Assembly (NCBI GenBank): GCA_001275005.1
Contig: JWZX01001197.1
Coordinates: 1 to 18,404, forward strand
DNA: 18,404 bases
Reading direction: 5' to 3'
Source: Chrysochromulina tobinii
Lineage: Eukaryota > Haptophyta > Prymnesiales > Chrysochromulinaceae
The position numbers and the translations under genes were made by a program. The notes under the pieces are model-generated. The model did not search any database, was not told the origin of the DNA, and saw only the letters and a program-made list of their open reading frames with translations. Positions 6,736-15,600 of this stretch are shown in pieces. How positions within the stretch are numbered: the stretch's first letter is position 1; every line of letters starts with the position of its first letter.

Positions 6736-9702
6736 ATGCGACTTGAAGCCCAAAACGGCGCTCAATTTCGTACATCCGCAATGCTGGACGTCCTGTTTCG
6801 ACTCTTCAACCTTGAGGAGGAGGCGCCGCCAGCGAGCAGCTCTGCAGCTCAGCGACTCTCGCATGCGCTCCGGCACAACGAATACTCCGTCCTGTACCTA
6901 TTTGCGCCAGGAGCGCTTGCGGAGGCTGAGTTTGTGGATGCATGTACCGCGCTGCTAGGAGACCCGCCAGTGGATGCCACAGAGCTCAGCTGGCTGTGGA
7001 AGCAGGGCGCGCACGAAGGCCGGCTCAGCTTCGTGCACCTGCGAGAGCTGTGTCTGAACTCAGATCACGCCGCTCCCGTGACCACTATCACCACTCGGTC
7101 CTCGACGCGCGGCTGGCTTGGGTGTGTCGCCGGAAAGGAGGAAGAGCATGCGCCCGCGCCTGAACCTGCGGTGGAATCCGCACCAACCGAGCAGCGCTCG
7201 CCGTCGTACTGGCCGCCTGCGTCGCCACCGCCACGCCATTCCACGTCGTGCGCCTCGACATCGTCGCCCACGGTGCGCGGCCCGGGCGGCGTCGACATCT
7301 TTGCTGGAAGCTTAATGGTCGACCGGCGCCAGTTCCGTCAGGCGATGCTGCGGCTGGGCCTACGGGCCGCGCCACTCGAGATCGACGCACTCTTCGACTC
7401 GATTGCCTCGGACGGGCAGAGTAGCGTGCCGCGGGCGCAGCTGCTCGAGCTCCTGCGCAGCCACCACCCGCGTGACGGCGGGCCCTCGCCGAGCAGCGCG
7501 GCGCGCAAGACGTCGCCGCGGGCCCGCTCACCGCCTCTCCTCGCCTCGCCGCAGCCCGCCGCCACTTCGAGCAGCAGCGGTGGCTACACGGGCCGCGACG
7601 CCGAGGTCGATGAGCGAGCTCTGAAGGGCGCAGACGCGTCAGCCGACGCGCGCGCCGCCGCCGCCGCGCGTGTCGCCGCGGCTGCGCGTCATGCGGCGAC
7701 ATCGCCGCAGCCGCTGTCACCCTCGCCGCGCTCGCAGCAGTGCTCCAGCGGGTTCGCCGACGCAACGGAGGCGCTGGCACAGAGCGCCGCCGCGAGCGCG
7801 GCCGCACGCGTCGCTGCTGCCGCCGCGCGCGCCGCCCAAAGCGCCCAGACGCCACGTCGAGCCGGTATCTGGAGTAGCCAGTCCTGGGGGGTACCGCAAG
7901 CGCACGCGACGCCCTCGACTGCAATGGGTGGCGGCACTCCACGCGCAAGCAGCCCGCGGGGGCACGGAGGCGGCACTCCACGCGCAAGCAGCCCGCGGGG
8001 GCACGGAGGCGGCACACCACGCGCAAGCAGCCCGCGGGGGCACGGAGGCTCGGCACGCGCCGGCGCGCCACGCGCTGGGAATGACGCTTGGGACTCCGCG
8101 CGACGTCCTAATATGGGACTGCTTAACATGGGACTCCCTGATATGGACTCCGCGCGACGCCCGGCAGCCTCTCCGCGGCGACAAGAGCCGCCACCGCAGA
8201 CGCCGCAGATGAATTCGTCAAAGCAGATGGATTCGTCAAAGCAGACGCCGCAGATGAATTCGTCAAAGCAGATGGATTCGTCAAAGCAGACGCCGCAGAT
8301 GAATTCGTCACAGACAAAGCAGTGGGCAACGCCCCTGTCGCCGCCGCCGCCACCTCCGGCCTTCTCGGCCGCGGCCGCGTTTTCGGCCGCTATTGGAGCG
8401 GCGCAGACTCCCGGTGCCCCCGATGCGCCCTCCCCCTCTCTCAGTATACCTGAGCTCAAACTCTACGTGGACGAGTTCGGAAACGAGTGGACGGAGGACC
8501 CAAACGGAGACGCTCCCGCCGCCGACGCTCCCGCTGCTGACGAAGCCCAACGCAGCACGAATCTCCCGAATCTCCCGGCGCCGGTGCGCGGCGAGACGAC
8601 GGCGGCGAGCGTGGCGGTGGCCATCATGGCGGCGGCACCGGCCGAGCATCCGAAGCGAAGCCCAGCACGGCGCCCCGCGCCATCGGAGGAGCCTGATCGA
8701 GAAGCTGTGAGCACAGCGCCCATCAGAGCGCCCCTCTTCGGACTCGGTCCCAATGGAGCACGGCGCGACTTTCGGGTGCGCTCGTCGCCGCAGAGGCGTC
8801 GCGAGTGGACCGAGACGCATCTGTCACGCTCCGCGCGCCTGCACGGCCCGCCTTCGCCCGGCCCGGGCCAATACAACGACATCTCGGCGCTGCACGGCAC
8901 CTTTGCCGCCATTGGCAAAAGGCCGGGGGACCGGAACCAGTCCGCCTGGGGCGCCTCTGGTTCGGGGCGCATGCCGCGCATCTTTTCGGGCGACGTGGCC
9001 AACGCGCCGCAGGGCGGTCCCGGGGAGTACGAGCCACAGTACCCGTCGAAGCCCGTGCTTGCCGTGTCGGCCACGCGCTCGCCCTCGTGGAGGTCGCAGC
9101 GCGGAGACCAATGGGGCGCCAGGGGCGTCCTTGACGAGCGCCAGGCCGTGTTGCCGCTTCGAGAGCCCACCCCCGGCCCGGGTGCGTACTTCACGGACGA
9201 GAACGGCCCGCATCCGGATACGATCCTCGCGTCCAAGGGCCCCTTGGCCGCGCGCCAGGGGCTTGGGAGCGTCGCGTTCCGCTCGGGCTCTGCGCAGCAC
9301 CTCACCCACAATTTCGGGATCAGCAAGGACACGCCCGGCGTCGGCGCGTACGATATTGAGGGAGAGCCGTGCCAGGACGGTTTCGTGCCCGGGGTCGGCG
9401 ATGGGATCACGCGCTCACGCTCAATGCAGAACCTGAGCCTCGCCCCAGGCACGGGCTTCGGCTCCTCCAGGTTCGATCGGTTCAAGATGGTGCACACGAC
9501 GGCCGCGCACGTAGCCCCGGGCACGTACCGTCCCGAAGTGGGCGAGCAAATCGCACGCGAGCGCGCGAAATCAGCAGGTAAGGCGGGCGCCGAGAATTTC
9601 CCCTTTTCGAGCACCACCGTGCGCGACAACTCCATCTTCTCTTCCGCGAAGAAGCTCGCGTGGACGGGCTCTGCCGTTGATGACCCGTACGGCGTGCACT
9701 GA
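6736..9702 (+). CDS. Sperm-tail PG-rich (SHIPPO) repeat protein with EF-hand-like N-terminus
   Basis: The product is 988 residues. The C-terminal third carries SHIPPO/STPGR-type motifs: SPGPGQYND (~706), GGPGEYEPQY (~759), TPGPGAYFTDENG (~811), TPGVGAYDIEG (~865) and APGTYRPE (~926). Proteins with these repeats associate with axonemal microtubules, which suggests a flagellar or cytoskeletal role. Residues ~60-106 and ~185-242 are helix pairs resembling EF-hands (for example DRRQFRQAMLRLGLRAAPLE), but the calcium-binding loops are degenerate, so calcium binding is doubtful. The middle (~250-640) is low-complexity Ala/Ser/Pro/Arg sequence with two in-frame tandem repeats. The frame is open with no intron needed. 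A second in-frame ATG at 6781 would remove only 15 residues and is a plausible alternative start. Confidence 0.8.
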   Translation: MRLEAQNGAQFRTSAMLDVLFRLFNLEEEAPPASSSAAQRLSHALRHNEYSVLYLFAPGALAEAEFVDACTALLGDPPVDATELSWLWKQGAHEGRLSFVHLRELCLNSDHAAPVTTITTRSSTRGWLGCVAGKEEEHAPAPEPAVESAPTEQRSPSYWPPASPPPRHSTSCASTSSPTVRGPGGVDIFAGSLMVDRRQFRQAMLRLGLRAAPLEIDALFDSIASDGQSSVPRAQLLELLRSHHPRDGGPSPSSAARKTSPRARSPPLLASPQPAATSSSSGGYTGRDAEVDERALKGADASADARAAAAARVAAAARHAATSPQPLSPSPRSQQCSSGFADATEALAQSAAASAAARVAAAAARAAQSAQTPRRAGIWSSQSWGVPQAHATPSTAMGGGTPRASSPRGHGGGTPRASSPRGHGGGTPRASSPRGHGGSARAGAPRAGNDAWDSARRPNMGLLNMGLPDMDSARRPAASPRRQEPPPQTPQMNSSKQMDSSKQTPQMNSSKQMDSSKQTPQMNSSQTKQWATPLSPPPPPPAFSAAAAFSAAIGAAQTPGAPDAPSPSLSIPELKLYVDEFGNEWTEDPNGDAPAADAPAADEAQRSTNLPNLPAPVRGETTAASVAVAIMAAAPAEHPKRSPARRPAPSEEPDREAVSTAPIRAPLFGLGPNGARRDFRVRSSPQRRREWTETHLSRSARLHGPPSPGPGQYNDISALHGTFAAIGKRPGDRNQSAWGASGSGRMPRIFSGDVANAPQGGPGEYEPQYPSKPVLAVSATRSPSWRSQRGDQWGARGVLDERQAVLPLREPTPGPGAYFTDENGPHPDTILASKGPLAARQGLGSVAFRSGSAQHLTHNFGISKDTPGVGAYDIEGEPCQDGFVPGVGDGITRSRSMQNLSLAPGTGFGSSRFDRFKMVHTTAAHVAPGTYRPEVGEQIARERAKSAGKAGAENFPFSSTTVRDNSIFSSAKKLAWTGSAVDDPYGVH
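7927..8050 (+). repeat. 39-bp in-frame tandem repeat (three copies plus a partial copy)
   Basis: Units start at 7927, 7966 and 8005 and encode GGGTPRASSPRGH. They are nearly identical, differing at a few third positions, and a truncated copy follows. They lie in the disordered middle of the SHIPPO-repeat protein and are likely length-variable between strains. Confidence 0.92.
8206..8314 (+). repeat. 45-bp in-frame tandem repeat (about 2.4 copies)
   Basis: Units at 8206-8250 and 8251-8295, plus a partial copy, encode QMNSSKQMDSSKQTP. Each unit is itself two related halves of about 18 bases (CAGATG(A/G)ATTCGTCAAAG), showing nested expansion. The stretch is A/T-richer than the rest of the gene. 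Confidence 0.92.
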
Positions 9703-10083
9703 CGATGACCCTTACGGCATCTCAAGTGCACCAGCCAGTCCCAGTGCCGGTACAGACGCGGACAGACCGGTAACTTCAGCACAGTACCCATTCACAGTAC
9801 GCAGCAGTGTGTACTGGAGGAGTACACCTCATCAACACGCGGACGAGCGCGCAGCGGCCCAGCGCGGGCTGTCACGCAAGGCGCAACATAGGTACGCTTA
9901 CCATTTTCGTAACTTAGATAGCTTGCACACCAGTCAAGCGCGCCCCGCCACACCTCAGGCGCACGCTTGGGAATGTGTTGGCATTCAGCTGTGGTTTCTA
10001 TGGTTTCTGTTTCGTGTACATGTTCACGAGGGAAAGCCGTTCGCGCCTACGCGGCGCTTTTTCTCACACGTCAATGAAGTGGC
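9703..10083. other. Intergenic stretch, 3' flank of the SHIPPO-repeat gene
   Basis: I see no supportable gene in these 381 bases. An open frame crosses them but has poor composition. GATGACCC(G/T)TACGGC occurs at 9679-9693 before the stop and again at 9704-9718 after it. A perfect 7-bp hairpin, GTGTACT-GGAGG-AGTACAC, lies at 9809-9827. AACTTAGAT at 9911-9919 recurs downstream of two other plus-strand genes. The 3' ends of the two converging genes should both lie here. Confidence 0.5.
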
Positions 10084-10351
10084 TCATAACGCGTCCGCCA
10101 CAGATGCGATGGCCTGCATAAAGGCCGCGACGCTCTCCTCCTTCTCTACTTCCAGAGCTGCCGCCTCCGCCTCCACCAGGCTTCTCCATTCGACGATGTC
10201 CATGAAGCGGCGGGGATCTTTCGCGTCACGATGCACGGTGCGTTTTAGCTTCCCGAGTAGACAGAAATGCATCCATCGCTGCGGACGCTGCGGCAAGGTG
10301 CGAGAGGTCTCTCTCGTGCACGACGTAAACGACGACCTCCTTCACGACCAT
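10084..10351 (-). pseudogene. Small ABM-like (antibiotic biosynthesis monooxygenase-type) gene split by a frameshift
   Basis: From ATG 10351 one frame reads MVVKEVVVYVVHERDLSHLA and stops at 10226. A second frame, shifted by one base, carries RDAKDPRRFMDIVEWRSL and ends at 10084 with VAAFMQAIASVADAL. The second half has the pattern of ABM/dimeric alpha-beta barrel proteins (DPxRF-x-D-I-V-E-W-x-S-L, then an AxFM helix). The first half has the expected N-terminal strand and helix. Together they would give a typical ~90-residue single domain, with the frames crossing around 10230-10265. No GT-AG intron of usable size fits. Options are a decayed gene, an assembly indel, or recoding. These domains range from monooxygenases to stress proteins, so no function is assigned. 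The family call is by pattern only. Confidence 0.5.
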
Positions 10352-10469
10352 GTTGACTCTGACCGAAGGTCGACTCCCTCGACTCCCCGCATTATGAATT
10401 CATTATGAATACACCTCGGCGATTTGCTGAGAAACAGTCCAAAAAGAGAAGGGATGGCAATTCACAGCA
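10352..10469. promoter_or_regulatory. Short divergent intergenic region (ABM-like / exostosin)
   Basis: These 118 bases separate two divergent starts. ATTATGAAT occurs twice (10391-10399 and 10402-10410), two bases apart. The junction forms the palindrome ATGAATTCAT and is A/T-rich against the GC-rich background. It is a plausible promoter element, but only its composition and position support that. Confidence 0.35.
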
Positions 10470-12247
10470 ATGCGAGTCTGGTCGTCGAGATGCCTCCTGC
10501 TAGACTGGGTGATTGCATGGAGAGTGCTGCCGTCTATAGCTACGACGGCGCTACGAGAGCAGCCCTGCCAGCCCGACGCTGCCGAACGCCGGCAGGTGGC
10601 AGAGCAGAGTCGTTCACACGTTGCACGCTGGCAAGCTCATGGCCACGTGTGCAGCATTGGCGATCATGACTGTCGGCCATTGCTCGACGTGGTGCCCGCG
10701 GGCAGGCATGCTGGCCACGACGATGTGGATGACGGGCGCTCAACTGTATGCGCGGCCTCGCGTCGCTGTGCTCGGCGGGGCCGGCTCCCGCGCATCTTCG
10801 TGTACGACTGCATGGACAGCGCCCACGAGCGTCTGCTCCGCTCGCCGCATGTGAGAAGCACGACGGCTGGCGCGCAGTGCATCGCCTCGTGCCCCTTCAG
10901 GCCAGCCCCAACGTCCACCACCTCTCTCCTGCGCCCAGCGAATCTACCGGCCAACGATCCCTGCTCGATTCGCGCTCGCCCATGTGCCCATTACGGCGCT
11001 CGGCCGTGTGCCCGCAGGTATCTGCCTTCTTCGATCCCGACCTCGCGCGCAATCAGTACCTGTCCGAGTACGCGCTGCACCGGGCGCTGCTGCACTCGCC
11101 GGCGCGCGTGCTCGACGCGGCCGCAGCTGACTTTTTCTACGTGCCCTTCTACGCTCGGCTTGCGTACGCGGACAAGGTCGCCTCGAAAACCGTGCGGCGC
11201 CTGCAGGCCAACCTGACGGACACGCTGGCTGCATGCCTGCGCGGCTCAGCGGCGTTCAGGCGCTCGGCGGGGCACGACCACCTGGTCGCGATCTCGTCCA
11301 CACGCGACCCGAAGAAGCTCTTCGGAGCGGCTTGGATGCTCCTGAAGCGTGCGATGCTCTTGCGCATTGAGGCCGCGCCTGACCGGCGCTATGAGCATCA
11401 GGGCAGCGGCCGTCGGCTCAGTCAAGGCGGCAGCAGCCGGCGAGCTCGGCGCGCAGCGAAGCGCACGAAGCGCGACAGCACGCCGCCGCTTCTCGTGTTG
11501 CCATACTATGTGCCCAACTTCGCCGACGATGAGAATGTGAGCAAGGCCAGCAAGACGAGCTCAGTCTGCTTCTTTGGGACGGCCACGAACCCAACGCGGC
11601 GCCAGGCGCTCGAGGCGCTGCGGGCGGTGCCCGGCGCGATGCTCCAGCTTGGCTCCAAGGCGCCCGGCATTGGCGGGAGCGAGAGCGAGCGTGAATCGGA
11701 GCGCCAACGGAACCAGGCGACGCGCCGCATGCTGCGACAGTGCAAGCTCTGCCTCGTACCTGCCGGGATCACAGGTGAGTGCTCTTGATTGCCTCGTGAT
11801 TGCCTCTTGATGGCCACTGATGGCCTCGTGCCCGCCGGGATCGCAGCGTCTTCGAGGCGCTTCTATGAGGCCCTGGTCGCCAAGTGCGTGCCGCTTCTCC
11901 TCGCCGATGCCTTTCAGCCCGCGTTCGCTGAGCTGCTGCCTCTCGAGCAGTATGCCGTGCGCGCAGCGCAGGATGATCCGGCGGCACTGCCCGCAGTCGT
12001 TGCCTCCGCCTTGGAGCGTTGGTCGCAGCTCTATGAGGGTGTCGAGGCCGCACGCAGCGCCTTCATCTACGACGGCGGTTGGCATCCGAGCGCACGCGCC
12101 TCGTGCGATGCGACGCAGGCCATCCTCGCCGAGCTTCAGGCGCGCTTTGCGCATCGAGCGGCGCAGGAGGACAGCCGCAAGAAATGCCTTGATGGGGGCA
12201 GACCATGGATCAATGCACCTGGAGCGGAGAAACTGCCCTGCCGTTAG
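10470..12247 (+). CDS. Exostosin-family (GT47) glycosyltransferase, three exons
   Basis: Exostosin-family enzymes are Golgi type II glycosyltransferases acting on polysaccharides. The signatures sit in different frames that join through GT-AG introns. Exon 1 (10470-10850) ends RLPRIFVYDCMDSAHERLL (106-124). Exon 2 (11018-11774) carries YLSEYALHRALL, ADFFYVPFYARLAY (~164-177), LVLPYYVPN, VCFFGTATN and CLVPAGIT. Exon 3 (11847-12247) continues SSRRFYEALVAKCVPLLLAD. These correspond to the family's RIFVYD, E-Y-L-F-H-R-A-L, ADFFFVP and CLxPxGD-S-x-R-x-F-E-A motifs. The model gives 512 residues. The N-terminus (LLLDWVIAWRVLPSIA, 9-24) may be a weak signal anchor, but residues ~30-105 are of poor composition, so the start is uncertain; an upstream or later start is possible. 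The acceptor sugar is unknown. Confidence 0.78.
10851..11017 (+). other. Intron 1 of the exostosin gene (167 nt)
   Basis: The donor CAT|GTGAGA is at 10851 and the acceptor CCCGCAG ends at 11017. It is a phase 0 intron. The join links LLRSPH to VSAFFDPDL and corrects the change of reading frame between the RIFVYD and ADFFYVP blocks. Confidence 0.75.
11775..11846 (+). other. Intron 2 of the exostosin gene (72 nt), flanked by a duplicated 24-mer
   Basis: The donor ACAG|GTGAGT is at 11775 and the acceptor TCGCAG ends at 11846, phase 1. The join gives CLVPAGIT-ASSRRFYEA, as in the family. The last 24 bases of the intron (11823-11846) match the last 24 exon bases before the donor (11751-11774) at 21 of 24 positions. 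The middle is made of short TGAT(T/G)GCC-type repeats. An in-frame TGA lies 12 bases in, so retention would truncate the protein. Confidence 0.85.
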
Positions 12248-12690
12248 AACTTAGATGCCGTGCACCCCAACGTAGACCGTACCGGCCCCGGTCGGGCGGG
12301 CTTTAGTGTTTAGAGCGATAGCAAAAACGGTTCGTAGCGCGGTTTCGTAGCCAGCGGGGGGCAGTCCCGTCCGGTCCAGTTGCGCATTATAAGACCTCTG
12401 ACGGTCGGTTTCTCGTTCTTGCCTCTTCGTAATTTTTTTAGAAGCGCGAACCCGAACGTGTAATAAACACAATACGGCCGAGCCTTCCGAGCGAATTATG
12501 GATCCGGGAGAAACTGGGCCAAGACGAACCTTGCTCGCGGGCTGTCCGAGTCCCGGTCATCACTCTCGCACGGCAGCATAGACCGGACTGCCGCGCCGAC
12601 GGCAGGCACCCCGACCGATGGCACCCCGCCTCAGTCCCACACTCCGCAAGCACCAGGTCGGGGCCGATCCCCACACACGCTTGTCATGAC
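12248..12690. other. Convergent intergenic region
   Basis: Here the exostosin gene meets the 3' end of the kinase-PARP gene. I see no gene or recognisable RNA in the 443 bases. AACTTAGAT (12248-12256) follows the exostosin stop directly. TGTAATAAA (12459-12467) contains a canonical AATAAA about 215 bases past that stop and is the best poly(A) signal candidate. A T-rich AATTTTTTTAG lies at 12430-12440. Confidence 0.5.
12462..12467 (+). promoter_or_regulatory. Candidate AATAAA polyadenylation signal
   Basis: AATAAA within TGTAATAAAC lies in an A/T-rich patch downstream of the exostosin stop. Position and sequence suit a poly(A) signal for that plus-strand gene. The signal used by this organism is not known, so the call is weak. 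Confidence 0.3.
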
Positions 12691-15600
12691 TCATGCTATC
12701 GGGCCGCGGTCGCCATCGAACCGCTGGTAGGCCAGCAGGTACTCGGGGTAGATGTACTCCGAGTGGAAGACGATGTACTCGCGGTAGCGCGCGCCATTAT
12801 CCATGACGTCGGCAAGCAGCGAGTGGTGATGCACAGGCGGAGAGATGCCATGCACCGTACTCAGCTCGCGAAACGAGATTGGGAAGACGGGGCGACCATT
12901 GTCTGTGCTCTTTGCTCCCTGCCCATTCTGCTGCGTGCGCACTTGATGACCGAGCGCCACGCGGCACACGAGGATGTAGAAGACCTTGCCCTGGTGGCGC
13001 GCCCCGTGCGCGTACAGCCGCTTGTGCAACTCCGAGCTCCCATCGTACTGCGAATCTACCTTGGTGTACTGGTCATTCTTGCCCGCGTCCTCAGCCAGGT
13101 AGGAGCCCTCGCCGTATGCGGCTCCTGCGGCCGTGCCGGCAAAGCGCTCGTTCATGCCCGCGGAGAGGATGTTGATGAGCACGCCAGCGTTCGTACCGTG
13201 CATCAGGAAGGCCTCATTGACATCCACGCGAAGGTCGCCGGGTAGGGCGTCTGCTACGCGGCGTGTAAGCGGTGGTACGCCGCCCGCGGATGCCACGCCC
13301 CCCTGCCGGATGCGCTTCATGCCGTTCATCACCTCCTGCACGCCGACCATGTACTTCTCCCAAAGCACCCTGTTCTCGAGACGCCACGCGCACGCGAGCT
13401 TGAGCCGGTCGTGCGTGGTGCCCCTCCGATCGGCACCGCTCTGTTTCAGCTTCACTGGGTCGGTCTGTAGCAGCCGCTCGAGTGCGGCCCAAGTGCCCCG
13501 GTCGCGGCCAGTGCGGTCGAGGGCGATCGCAGCGAAGCCATCCGGCGAGCTATTCGCAATGTGCTTCTCCCAGTAGTCGGGCATGACGCGGGCCTTGGTG
13601 CGCGCGGTACGAAGCTCCTCGCGCTCCGTCCTGGCCTTGGCTTCTGCACGCTCCGCCTCGGCCTGTCTGTGCGCACACTCGCGCGCTACGCGCTCTTCCT
13701 CGGCGGTGAGCTTCTGCAGCTCTGCAGTGCGAGCCGCTGCGCTCTCAGAGAGCTGCTGCACTCTCTGCCGCTCTTGTTCGAGGCGGCGCTGCTCGCGCTG
13801 TATCTCGTTGCGCTTCGCCGCCGCATCGCGCTCGCTCTGCTGCGCTGCAATCTCAAGCGCCTCCTCCTGCTCCGCCTGCCTGCGACGCAGCTCGGCCTCC
13901 CGCCACGCCGCCTCGCGATGCAGACGCGCTGCCTCGCGCTCGACAGCAGCCATCTGCTGCGCCGCCTCGTGTGACGCCGCTGCGACCGTCTGCTGCGCCT
14001 GCATACTCGCCTCGGCCGCCGCCTGCTGCGCACGAGCACTCACCTCGAGCGCCGCGGCCGTGTCGAGGAATGCGTGCCGAAGCGTCTGGCTAGCGCTCAG
14101 TCGCCGCGCGAGGGCCTCTTCGTTGGTCGTCGCCACTGCGAGGAGGCTGTCGAGGAGTGACGTGAGGTGCTCATCGGCGAGCGTAGCTGCATCGCGCGAC
14201 CAGCGCGCGAGCTGCCGGCCGTCCTCCCCCGCGAAACGTCGCACTGCCTGCTGCTGCGCGCTCGCATCGGCTGGTAGGCAGCACGCGAAGAGGCAGCAGA
14301 CGCCGTAGGAGAACATGTCGCCCATCGCGGTGGGCTTGGCATCTCGCTCGCGGCCATCTCTGCTTGCCTGGAGGATCTCGGGCGCCACGTAGAGCTCGGT
14401 GAAGGCGTTGCTACCGCCCGTGCTCGCGCTCAGGCTGCTGCGCGTGGCCGTCGTGCGTTGGCGGCGCGCGGACTCGAAGTCGGCAAGGTGCGCCGTCGCG
14501 CGCTCTCCCTCGAGAGACACGAGTGTATTCTCAAGCTTGACGTCGCCGTGCGCGAGGCCGTGGCTGTGCACGTGGCGGAGCGCCTCGCACAGCTGCCCAA
14601 GCAGCGCCTTGCGTCGCCACACCTCGGGCGCCGTCTTGGTCAGCCACTGGAGCATGTCACCGCCATTGTAGTACGGAAGCTGCACGTAGGCCGCCGTGTG
14701 GTCTGGGGTCTCAAATACGGCCTGCACGTCGGCCACGTACGGGCAGCTGGCGAGTCGCCGCAGGACCGTGACCTCCTTGACGAGGGCCTTCCACTCGTCG
14801 CGACTGTCGAGCTTGTACTCCTTGAGCACGCACGCCTCGCCGTCGTAGCTCGCTCTCCAAACTTCGTGTCTCGCATCCTTGTCGCTCAGCCGAGCCTCGC
14901 GCTCATAGTGTGCCAGCTCGCGCTCGACGAGCACCGCGCGCACTTCATCCTCGTCGAGGCCGTCGGCCTTGCCCACGCGCAGCAGCACCTCGCGCGCGAA
15001 CAACTCGGGGAAGTGCGCCGACGCGAGCGTCGCCGCCTCGAAGCGCGCTTGGTGCAGTGCTTTCTCCGCGGCCTGCACGGCGCGGCGGGCGACCTTGAGA
15101 GCGGCCTGCGCGGGTGCGAGGTCGACGCCGTCCTCCCTGGCGTCCTCGAGGCCGCGCGTGCTGTCGCGCAGAGTGCGCTTCGCCTTCTTGAGCGCCTCGT
15201 GCTTCTCGTGCAGATCCTCCAGGCTGGGCGGCTCGCCGCTCACGTGGCGCCCAAAGTCCTCGCGCTCCTCGCGCACTCTGCCGATCTGCACAACCCACTC
15301 ATCGAGCGTGGGCAGAAGCACATCGCGCAGGCGCTCCAGCCGCAACCGCTTGGTGAGCGTGAGCTCGCGCTCAGCCTGCTGCTGCTGCAACGAGGCCGCC
15401 TCCTCCACCTTGTTCTGCCGCTGGTCCTCGGCACGGCGCTCCTCGTGCATGCTCAGCGCATCATCGAGCACACGGACCAAGGCGATGCGTGCCTCGTTTC
15501 GCACCTTGGTGGCTTCGAGCAGTGACTCTTCATCAACTGCTGCCGTCATGGCCACGAGGCGCACGAGGTCCTGCGCCTCGCGAAGCTGTGTGCGGGCCTC

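Noticed and set aside
7927-8314. CRISPR-like appearance of regularly spaced repeats
   Set aside because: The copies are contiguous, in-frame and without unique spacers; they are coding tandem repeats in a eukaryotic gene.
7088-8459. Large Arg/Ala-rich minus-strand frames opposite the SHIPPO-repeat gene
   Set aside because: Antisense shadows of GC-rich low-complexity coding DNA; composition is artefactual and no domain is visible.
9677-10408. 243-codon plus-strand open frame after the SHIPPO-repeat gene
   Set aside because: Its second half is antisense to the ABM-like gene and its first half has poor composition; no family pattern. Only the DDPYG duplication is kept as a finding.
12430-12440. 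AATTTTTTTAG resembling an snRNA Sm site
   Set aside because: No flanking stem-loops or conserved U1, U2, U4, U5 or spliced-leader sequences could be found on either strand.
12251-12472. 73-codon minus-strand open frame in the convergent intergenic region
   Set aside because: No family recognised, A/T-rich start opened by a non-ATG or weak context, and it overlaps the likely 3' untranslated region and poly(A) signal of the exostosin gene.
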